From Mesorhizobium helmanticense (GTDB lineage: Bacteria; Pseudomonadota; Alphaproteobacteria; Rhizobiales; Rhizobiaceae): DNA of 64,000 nucleotides. Below the pieces are notes generated by a model. The model was not told where the DNA came from and ran no database searches. It saw only the letters and a program-made list of their open reading frames with translations. Each line of letters starts with the position of its first letter. The first letter of the stretch is position 1. The position numbers and the translations under genes were made by a program. Below, in pieces: positions 57,020-64,000 of this stretch. The stretch lies in assembly GCF_003034915.1 (NCBI RefSeq), contig NZ_PZJX01000007.1, forward strand, positions 1 through 64,000. The letters are read 5' to 3'.

Positions 57020-59644
57020 ATGGACGTCGTCGTCGTCGAATCGCCGGCCAAGGCGAAGACAATCAACAAGTACCTCGGCAAGAACTACAAGGTTCTGGCC
57101 TCGTTCGGCCATGTCCGCGATCTTCCGGCGAAGGACGGCTCGGTGCGCCCGGATGAGGACTTCGCCATGTCCTGGGCCGTCGACACCGCCTCGGGCAAGC
57201 GCCTGGCCGACATCGCCAAGGCGGTCAAGGACGCCGACGGCCTGATTCTGGCCACCGACCCGGACCGCGAGGGCGAGGCCATCTCCTGGCATGTTCTGGA
57301 GGTGCTGAAGCAGAAACGCGCGCTCAAGGACAAGACGGTCAGCCGTGTCGTCTTCAACGCCATCACCAAATCGTCGGTGCTGGAGGCGATGGCCAATCCG
57401 CGCCAGATCGACGCGCCGCTGGTCGATGCCTATCTGGCCCGCCGCGCGCTCGACTATCTCGTCGGCTTCACCCTGTCGCCCGTTCTGTGGCGCAAGCTGC
57501 CGGGCGCCCGCTCGGCCGGGCGCGTCCAGTCCGTGGCGTTGCGTCTGGTTAGCGATCGCGAATCGGAGATCGAGCGCTTCATCCGCGAGGAATACTGGCA
57601 GATCGCCGCCATTCTCGGCACGCCGCGCAAGGAAAGCTTCGAGGCGCGGCTGACCGCCTTCGATCGCAAGAAGCTGCAAAAACTCGACATTTCAAACAAG
57701 GCGCAGGCCGACGACATCAAGGCGATGCTCGAGGGAGCGACCTTCAAGGCGCTATCGGTCGAAGCCAAGCCGACCAAGCGCAATCCGGGCCCGCCCTTCA
57801 CCACCTCGACGCTGCAGCAGGCCGCCTCCTCGCGCCTCGGCTTTTCGGCCACCCGCACCATGCAGGTGGCACAGCGCCTCTATGAAGGCATGGACATCGG
57901 CGGCGAGACCGCAGGCCTGATCACCTATATGCGAACCGACGGCGTGCAGATGGCGCCGGAGGCGATTGACGCCGCACGCGATGCGATCGCCAAGGAATTC
58001 GGCCCCAAATACCTGCCCGAAAAGCCGCGTCTTTACACGACCAAGGCCAAGAACGCCCAGGAAGCGCACGAAGCGATCCGCCCGACCGATTTCATGCGCA
58101 CGCCGGCTTCGGTCAGGCAATATCTCGATGCCGACCAGGCGCGGCTCTACGAAATGATCTGGAAACGCGCCATCGCCAGCCAGATGCAGCCGGCCGAGAT
58201 CGAGCGCACCACAGTCGAAATCGAGGCGGTCAACGGCGCCCGCACCGCCGAACTCCGTGCCGTCGGCTCCGTCATTCGCTTCGACGGCTTCATTGCCGCC
58301 TATACCGAGCAGAAGGACGAGGATTCCGAAGACGAGGAAAACCGCCGCCTGCCCGAGATCCGCGCCGGCGAGCAGCTCGACCGCGAGGCGATCAACGCCA
58401 CCCAGCACACGACCGAGCCGCCGCCGCGCTATTCCGAGGCGTCGCTGATCAAGAAGCTAGAAGAGCTCGGCATCGGCCGTCCCTCGACCTATACGGCGAT
58501 CCTGAAGACGCTCGAGGACCGCGACTATGTCACCATCGACAAGCGCAGACTGGTGCCGCAGGCCAAGGGCCGGCTGCTGTCGGCCTTCCTCGAAAGCTTC
58601 TTCGAGCGCTACGTCGAGTATGACTTCACCGCATCGCTCGAGGAAAAGCTCGACGAGATTTCCGACGGCAAGCTCGCTTGGAAGGACGTGCTGCGCGATT
58701 TCTGGAAGGATTTTTCCGGCGCTGTCGCCGACATCAAGGAGCTGCGCGTCACCGACGTCCTCGATGCCTTGAACGAGGAACTGGCGCCGCTGGTGTTTCC
58801 CGCGCGGGAGGATGGCTCCAACCCCCGCATCTGCCCGAAATGCGGCAGCGGCAACCTCTCGCTGAAACTGGGCAAGTTCGGCGCCTTCGTTGGCTGCTCG
58901 AACTATCCCGAATGCTCGTTTACCCGTCAGCTTGGCGATGCCGCCAATCCCAATGGCGAGAATGGCAATGGCGAGGACGGCACCAAGGTGCTCGGCAAGG
59001 ATCCGTATACGGCCGAGGAAATTACGCTGCGCAGCGGCCGTTTCGGCCCCTATATCCAGCGCGGCGACGGCAAGGAAGCCAAGCGCTCCAGCCTGCCCAA
59101 GGGTTGGACGGTCGAATCCATCGACCACGAAAAGGCGCTTGCCCTGCTAGCGCTGCCGCGCGATGTCGGCAAGCATCCGGAATCCGGCAAGATGATCTCC
59201 GCTGGTCTAGGACGCTACGGTCCCTTCGTGCTGCATGACGGCACCTATGCCAATCTCGAAGGCATCGATGAGGTGTTCTCGATCGGTCTGAATCGCGCCG
59301 TGTCAGTGATCGCCGAGAAGCAGTTGAAAGGCCCGGGCGGCCGTAACGGTGGCACTCCCGCCGCCTTGAAAGATCTTGGCGACCATCCTGACGGCGGCGG
59401 CAAGATCGTTGTGCGCGATGGCAAATACGGGCCCTACGTGAACTTCGGCAAGGTCAATGCCACCTTGCCCAAGGGCAAGGATCCGCAGTCGGTGACCATC
59501 GAGGATGCGCTGGCGCTGATTGCCGAGAAGGAAGCCAAGGGCGGCGGCAAGAAGCCATTCCGCCGCGCGGCCGCATCGGCTGGCAAGCCGGCAGCGGCCA
59601 AGAAGACGACCGCCAAGAAGCCGGCCGCCAGGAAAAAAGGATAG
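57020..59644 (+). CDS. topA: DNA topoisomerase I
   Basis: An 874-residue type IA topoisomerase that relaxes negative supercoils. The TOPRIM domain begins MDVVVVESPAKAKTI and has ATDPDREGEAISWH. The active-site Tyr is in ITYMRTDG near residue 300. One intact zinc-finger-like unit (CPKCGSGN to GCSNYPEC) and degenerate C-terminal repeats follow, ending in a Lys/Ala-rich basic tail. rnr follows after 6 bases, so they share a transcript. Confidence 0.96.
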   Translation: MDVVVVESPAKAKTINKYLGKNYKVLASFGHVRDLPAKDGSVRPDEDFAMSWAVDTASGKRLADIAKAVKDADGLILATDPDREGEAISWHVLEVLKQKRALKDKTVSRVVFNAITKSSVLEAMANPRQIDAPLVDAYLARRALDYLVGFTLSPVLWRKLPGARSAGRVQSVALRLVSDRESEIERFIREEYWQIAAILGTPRKESFEARLTAFDRKKLQKLDISNKAQADDIKAMLEGATFKALSVEAKPTKRNPGPPFTTSTLQQAASSRLGFSATRTMQVAQRLYEGMDIGGETAGLITYMRTDGVQMAPEAIDAARDAIAKEFGPKYLPEKPRLYTTKAKNAQEAHEAIRPTDFMRTPASVRQYLDADQARLYEMIWKRAIASQMQPAEIERTTVEIEAVNGARTAELRAVGSVIRFDGFIAAYTEQKDEDSEDEENRRLPEIRAGEQLDREAINATQHTTEPPPRYSEASLIKKLEELGIGRPSTYTAILKTLEDRDYVTIDKRRLVPQAKGRLLSAFLESFFERYVEYDFTASLEEKLDEISDGKLAWKDVLRDFWKDFSGAVADIKELRVTDVLDALNEELAPLVFPAREDGSNPRICPKCGSGNLSLKLGKFGAFVGCSNYPECSFTRQLGDAANPNGENGNGEDGTKVLGKDPYTAEEITLRSGRFGPYIQRGDGKEAKRSSLPKGWTVESIDHEKALALLALPRDVGKHPESGKMISAGLGRYGPFVLHDGTYANLEGIDEVFSIGLNRAVSVIAEKQLKGPGGRNGGTPAALKDLGDHPDGGGKIVVRDGKYGPYVNFGKVNATLPKGKDPQSVTIEDALALIAEKEAKGGGKKPFRRAAASAGKPAAAKKTTAKKPAARKKG

Positions 59645-59650
59645 GACGGC

Positions 59651-61963
59651 GTGGCGCGCGGGATATCCGGACGAAGCCACGGCGATCCGCGCACCGCCGA
59701 CACCCGCGCCAAGGTCAAGGACGACTACCGGCCGTCGCGCGATGAGATCCTGCGCTACATCGCCGAAAATCCGGATCGTTCAGGTAAACGCGACATCGCC
59801 AAGGCCTTTGCGCTACGCGGCGAGGACCGCATCTGGCTGAAGGACATGCTTCGCGACCTGCAGGACGAGGGCCTGCTGACCAGGGAGCGCAAGCGGCTCG
59901 CCCGTGTCGGCGCCCTGCCCCATGTCGCCGTGCTCGACATCTTTGGCCGCGACGGCGACGGCGCGCTGTTGGCGCGCCCGACCGAAGCCGTGGGTAGCGG
60001 CGAGCCTCCCGTCGTTGCCATCCGCGTGTCGCGCGGCGGTCCGGCGCCAGGCATCGGCGACCGTATATTGGCCAAGACCTTCCCGAGCGACGATGCGAGT
60101 GCCGTACCGGGTGGCCCTGCCTATACCGGGCGGGTGATGAAGATCTTCGAAAAGCGCACCGAGGCCGCTCTCGGCGTCTTTCGCGTGCTGAAGGACGGTA
60201 CCTTCCGCATCGAGCCGGTGGAACGGCGCCAGCCCGAACTGGTCGTCGACAAGGAGTTCCAGAACGGCGCCAAGAATGGCGACCTGGTCGAAGTCGAGCC
60301 GGCGCGAGCTTCCCGCTATGGGCTGCCACGCGCCAAGGTTTTGACGGTGCTGGGGTCGCTGACCAGCGAGAAGGCGGTCTCGATGATCGCCATCCATGCG
60401 CACGACATTCCGCACATCTTTCCGGCCGATGTCATCGCCGAGGCCGAAGCGGTGAAGCCGGCAACGCTCGCCGGGCGCGAAGACTGGCGCGACCTGCCGC
60501 TGGTCACCATCGATCCGGCCGACGCCAAGGACCATGACGACGCGGTGTTCGCCATATCGGACCCCGACGAGAAGAACCCCGGCGGCGTGATCGTCACCGT
60601 GGCGATTGCCGATGTCGCCGCCTATATCCGCTATGGCACGGCGCTCGACCGCGAGGCGCTCAGGCGCGGCAATTCGGTCTATTTCCCGGACCGCGTCGTA
60701 CCGATGCTGCCGGAGCGCATCTCCAACGATCTGTGTTCGCTGCGCGAAGGCCAGGACCGCCCGGCGCTGGCCGTGCGCATGACTTTCTCCGCCGATGGCC
60801 ACAAGCTCAGGCATTCGTTCCACCGCGTCATGATGAAATCGGTGGCCAAGCTCGCCTATCCGCAGGCGCAGGCCGCGATCGACGGCGCGCCGGACGACAA
60901 GACCGGCCCGATCCTCGACACCGTGCTGAAGCCGCTATGGGATGCCTACGCCATTCTCAAGCGTGGCCGCGATACACGCCAACCGCTGGAACTTGACCTG
61001 CCGGAGCGCAAGATCCTGCTGAAGGAGGACGGCACTGTCGACCGCGTCGTCGTGCCGGAGCGGCTCGACGCCCACAGGCTGATCGAAGAATTCATGATCC
61101 AGGCCAATGTCGCCGCCGCCGAAACGCTGGAGGCAAAGCGGCAGGCGCTGGTCTACCGCATCCACGACGCGCCCTCGCTCGCCAAGCAGGAATCGCTGCG
61201 CGAGTTCCTGCAGACGCTCGGACTGTCGCTGGCGCGCGGCGCGCAGATGCGGCCAGCCCAGTTCAACGGCATTCTGGAGCGCGTCAGCGGCGCCGACAAT
61301 GAAGGGCTGGTCAACGAAGTGGTGCTGCGCTCGCAAAGCCAGGCCGAATACTCGCCAAAGAATATCGGCCATTTCGGCCTCAATCTGAAACGCTATGCGC
61401 ATTTCACCTCGCCGATCCGCCGCTATGCCGACCTGATCGTGCATCGCGGGCTGATTGCCGCACTCGGCTTCGGTCAGGGCGGGCTGACGCAGAATGAGGC
61501 GGAACGGCTGGAAGAGGTTTCGGTGCTGATTTCCGGTACCGAGCGGCGCGCCATGGCTGCCGAGCGCGACACGGTCGACCGGCTGATCGCCGCCTATCTC
61601 GCCGAGCGGGTCGGCGACCGTTTCGACGCGCGCATCTCGGGCGTCACCAAATCGGGACTATTTGTCCAATTGCCGCAGTTTGGCGCGGATGGTTTCATCC
61701 CGGTGTCAAGTCTGGACGGCGATTACTATATATACGATGAAACTGCCCGATCGCTTTTCGGAGAACGTACCGGCAAGGGCTATCAGCTTGCCGACCGCGT
61801 CGAGGTTCGCCTGATCGAGGTGGCGCCTATGGCTGGCGCGATGCGTTTCGAGATGCTGACCGACCCAAAGCCGCTGCCCGGCTCCAAACGGTCGTTTCAC
61901 AAGGCCAAGGGCCGCGCCCGGGCGTCGCAATCGCGTCCAGGCCCGCGCGGCAGGAGACGGTAA
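59651..61963 (+). CDS. rnr: Ribonuclease R
   Basis: A 770-residue RNB-family 3'-5' exoribonuclease. A helix-turn-helix-like N-terminus and cold-shock domains precede the RNB domain with the metal-binding ADAKDHDDAV motif near residue 295. An S1 domain (about 655-730) and a basic tail end it. It degrades structured RNA and helps tmRNA quality control. The GTG start has an AGGA site. The stop TAA overlaps the next ATG by one base, showing coupling with DUF983. Confidence 0.95.
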   Translation: MARGISGRSHGDPRTADTRAKVKDDYRPSRDEILRYIAENPDRSGKRDIAKAFALRGEDRIWLKDMLRDLQDEGLLTRERKRLARVGALPHVAVLDIFGRDGDGALLARPTEAVGSGEPPVVAIRVSRGGPAPGIGDRILAKTFPSDDASAVPGGPAYTGRVMKIFEKRTEAALGVFRVLKDGTFRIEPVERRQPELVVDKEFQNGAKNGDLVEVEPARASRYGLPRAKVLTVLGSLTSEKAVSMIAIHAHDIPHIFPADVIAEAEAVKPATLAGREDWRDLPLVTIDPADAKDHDDAVFAISDPDEKNPGGVIVTVAIADVAAYIRYGTALDREALRRGNSVYFPDRVVPMLPERISNDLCSLREGQDRPALAVRMTFSADGHKLRHSFHRVMMKSVAKLAYPQAQAAIDGAPDDKTGPILDTVLKPLWDAYAILKRGRDTRQPLELDLPERKILLKEDGTVDRVVVPERLDAHRLIEEFMIQANVAAAETLEAKRQALVYRIHDAPSLAKQESLREFLQTLGLSLARGAQMRPAQFNGILERVSGADNEGLVNEVVLRSQSQAEYSPKNIGHFGLNLKRYAHFTSPIRRYADLIVHRGLIAALGFGQGGLTQNEAERLEEVSVLISGTERRAMAAERDTVDRLIAAYLAERVGDRFDARISGVTKSGLFVQLPQFGADGFIPVSSLDGDYYIYDETARSLFGERTGKGYQLADRVEVRLIEVAPMAGAMRFEMLTDPKPLPGSKRSFHKAKGRARASQSRPGPRGRRR

Positions 61964-62415
61964 TGGCAAAAGAACTGGGAATGGAACCGCAGGTTTTCGG
62001 CGGCGAACATCATTCGGGCCGGGCCGCCCGACCGCTGTGGACGGCGATGAAGCGTGGCCTGCTCGGCCGCTGCCCGCATTGCGGCGAGGGCAAGCTGTTT
62101 CGCGCCTTCACCAAGACCGTCGACAAATGCGACGTCTGTGGCGAAGAGCTTCATCACCACCGCGCTGACGACCTGCCTGCCTATCTGGTGATCGTCATTG
62201 TCGGCCACATCGTGCTCGGCGCCTTCATGGGTGTCGAGGCGACCTCCACCCTCTCCACCTGGCAACATATCGCCATCTGGGTGCCGCTGACCATTCTTCT
62301 GGCGGTCGCGCTGCTGCAGCCGGTCAAGGGCGCTGTCATCGGCCTGCAATGGGCGCTCTATATGCACGGCTTCGGTGGCGAAGAGGACAGGATCGAATCT
62401 CATCCCGAGGCTTGA
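61963..62415 (+). CDS. DUF983 membrane protein
   Basis: A 150-residue protein. A zinc-ribbon-like CPHCGEGKLF (about residues 42-51) and CDVCGEEL are followed by two membrane helices (about 75-95 and 102-125), the typical DUF983 layout. The function is unknown. It overlaps the rnr stop by one base and is part of the topA-rnr transcript. Confidence 0.9.
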   Translation: MAKELGMEPQVFGGEHHSGRAARPLWTAMKRGLLGRCPHCGEGKLFRAFTKTVDKCDVCGEELHHHRADDLPAYLVIVIVGHIVLGAFMGVEATSTLSTWQHIAIWVPLTILLAVALLQPVKGAVIGLQWALYMHGFGGEEDRIESHPEA

Positions 62416-62488
62416 AACAAAGACTGGCGCAATCGGCGATGGCTGAACGCCACTTTCGCATGGCAGAAGATTCCGCTAGGTCGTGCGC

Positions 62489-63229
62489 ATGGATGGTATG
62501 ACCAAGGCGCACATCGACAAGGTTGAGCGGAGTGCGGCTGTACTTGGCACAAGGCCAATTCGTCCGCGTGATGCCGCGACGCTGATCCTGCTCGACCGCA
62601 AAGGCGACGATCTCGTGGTGCTGATGGGGCGGCGTCACGCCCGTCACGCCTTCATGCCGGGCAAGTTCGTCTTTCCTGGTGGCCGCACCGATCCGGCCGA
62701 CAGCCATATTCCCGTCGCCACCGCCCTTCACCCCAAGGACGAAGCGAGCCTCATTGCCGGCCTCGGCCGCACGAGCCCGGCTCGCGCCCGCGCCATCGCG
62801 CTTTCGGCGATCCGCGAGACCTATGAGGAGGCTGGCCTGCTTATCGGCCAGAAAGGCGCCTTGACGACGACCAGGCGCGACTGGCAGGGCTTTGTCGAGC
62901 ACGGCGTAAGACCCTCGCTCGACGCACTGCGCTTCATTGCACGCGCCATCACGCCGCCGAACCGGGTGCGCCGCTTCGACACGCGCTTTTTCAGCGCCTG
63001 GCGCAGCGATGTCGCCGTGGAGCTGCCTGATGGCGGCCCGACCAACGAGTTGGAGGAACTGGTCTGGCTGCCGCTTGCCAAAGCCAGGGAGGCCGATGTT
63101 CCAGACATCACGCGGACGGTGCTGGAGGAACTGGAGCGTCGGCTCGCCGATGACCCGCTCCTGCTTCCTGGCGGTTCCGTGCCGTTCTACCGGTCTGTCC
63201 GCAATCGCTTTGTCCGCGAAATTCTGTAG
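62489..63229 (+). CDS. NUDIX hydrolase
   Basis: A 246-residue protein. The Nudix box is atypical: the RETYEEAGLL core, with its REXXEE residues, is near residue 110, but the usual preceding Gly-x5-Glu is displaced by an insertion, as in the long alphaproteobacterial Nudix subgroup related to mammalian NUDT19/NUDT8-like enzymes. The early FMPGKFVFPGGR strand is well conserved. The ATG at 62489 has an AGG site 8 bases upstream; a GTG at 62483 and an ATG at 62498 are alternatives. The substrate is unknown. Confidence 0.85.
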   Translation: MDGMTKAHIDKVERSAAVLGTRPIRPRDAATLILLDRKGDDLVVLMGRRHARHAFMPGKFVFPGGRTDPADSHIPVATALHPKDEASLIAGLGRTSPARARAIALSAIRETYEEAGLLIGQKGALTTTRRDWQGFVEHGVRPSLDALRFIARAITPPNRVRRFDTRFFSAWRSDVAVELPDGGPTNELEELVWLPLAKAREADVPDITRTVLEELERRLADDPLLLPGGSVPFYRSVRNRFVREIL

Positions 63230-63248
63230 CATAGAGCATCCACATCCC

Positions 63249-64000
63249 ATGACGGTCGATACCCAGCAAAAGGGCGAGGAACGCGTACACTGGTTGCCGA
63301 TGGTCGCGGCGATCTCGTCGATCAGCGTCGTCGGCATCGCCATCGGCCTCGGCATGCCGCTGCTCAGCGTGATCCTGGAATCGCGTGGCCATTCGGCCTC
63401 GATGATCGGCCTCAACACCGCGGTCGCTGGCCTGGCCTCGATCGCCGGCGCGCCGCTTGCCACCCCGCTTGCCATGCGGTTCGGCGTCGCCTGGACCATG
63501 ATTGCCATGATTGCCGCCGGTGCGCTGGCTTTCGTCGGCTTCCATTTCGCGCCGGATTTCTGGATGTGGTTCCCGTTGCGCGTCGTGCTGCACATCGCCT
63601 TGACGGTGCTGTTCATCCTGTCGGAATTCTGGATCAGCACATCGGCGCCGCCGCACCGGCGTGGTCTTGTGCTCGGCATTTACGCCACCGTCCTGTCGCT
63701 CGGCTTTGCCGCCGGACCATGGCTGTTCGCCCATCTCGGCAGCTCCGGCTTCAGGCCCTTCGGCGTCATCATCGCCCTGGTGACGCTGGCCGCCATACCG
63801 GTGCTCGCCGCACGCAACGAGAGCCCGACAATCGTCTCCGACGGCGAAACCAGCAATTTCCTGCGCTACATCTGGCTGGTGCCGACGGCGACAGCGGCCG
63901 TGCTGGTGTTCGGCGCCGTCGAAACCGGCGGCTTTGCGCTGTTCCCGATCTACGGCAGCCGCATCGGCTACTCGGAAGCCGATGCCGCGCTTCTCCTGAC
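63249..64000 (+). CDS. MFS transporter (partial, YcaD-like)
   Basis: The first 250 codons of a 12-helix MFS protein; it runs off the right edge. At least seven membrane helices are visible, with the motif A-like region replaced by LATPLAMRFGVAW and a typical PPHRRGLVLGIYATVLSLGFAAGP loop (split by helix ends). The branch resembles YcaD-type transporters. It starts 19 bases after the NUDIX stop and may share its transcript. The substrate is unknown. Confidence 0.85.
   Translation, partial: MTVDTQQKGEERVHWLPMVAAISSISVVGIAIGLGMPLLSVILESRGHSASMIGLNTAVAGLASIAGAPLATPLAMRFGVAWTMIAMIAAGALAFVGFHFAPDFWMWFPLRVVLHIALTVLFILSEFWISTSAPPHRRGLVLGIYATVLSLGFAAGPWLFAHLGSSGFRPFGVIIALVTLAAIPVLAARNESPTIVSDGETSNFLRYIWLVPTATAAVLVFGAVETGGFALFPIYGSRIGYSEADAALLL

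Overview
The window is a high-GC alphaproteobacterial chromosome segment. Gene content and protein character point to a rhizobial member of the Hyphomicrobiales (Rhizobiales), most probably Mesorhizobium or a close relative. The signs are an apparent cckA start next to a FliO-like gene, a DksA that lacks the zinc-finger cysteines, a 2,181-residue growth-pole-ring (GPR/RgsE) type protein, DUF2865, and rhizobial palindromic intergenic repeats. It reads as core chromosome. I see no rRNA, tRNA, insertion sequence, prophage or CRISPR array.

Layout. 1-5.1 kb: start of a probable cckA (minus), a FliO-like membrane protein, dksA, a SixA-type phosphohistidine phosphatase, and a YcjX/YcjF pair. 5.4-13 kb: an exported protein, a KefB-type antiporter, a DUF924 protein, the folP-folB-folK operon, a DUF922 putative protease and a DHA2 drug exporter. 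12.7-14.1 kb: a ferredoxin and its reductase. 14.2-21.4 kb: an orphan Hpt protein divergent from the giant GPR-like coiled-coil gene. 21.5-25.6 kb: a four-gene MCE/Mla-type lipid transport operon (minus). 25.7-33.9 kb: an enolase-superfamily epimerase/racemase, an MFS carrier, an LpxH-type phosphoesterase, an unusual SDR, a malic enzyme fused to a phosphotransacetylase-like domain, and DUF2865. 33.9-44.4 kb: gltX, an ABC exporter with a long structured leader, GNAT, nadE, a 3-methyladenine glycosylase, DUF1003-DedA, dgkA, a GFA protein and type II DAHP synthase. 44.5-55.1 kb: mfd, sdhE, recG, DUF502, glmS and glmU, with a small conserved gene placed between glmS and glmU. 55.3-64 kb: ccdA, a secreted repeat protein, topA, rnr, DUF983, a NUDIX hydrolase and the start of an MFS transporter.

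Functional themes. Cell-cycle and polar-growth functions (CckA, Hpt, GPR), envelope building (Mla system, GlmS/GlmU, DgkA, LpxH-like) and DNA/RNA maintenance (Mfd, RecG, TopA, RNase R, Tag) dominate.

The most interesting non-coding signal is the 5' leader of the ABC exporter at 37.37-37.65 kb. It has a promoter, a 13-codon upstream ORF with a strong Shine-Dalgarno, an exact 11-base direct repeat that can pair in two alternative ways with one downstream segment, and a terminator-like hairpin with a U-tract before the gene. That is the architecture of a ribosome-mediated attenuator. Other notable signals are a 20-base perfect palindrome before nadE, a compact promoter-terminator unit before gltX, and a recent in-frame 282-base tandem duplication inside the GPR-like gene.
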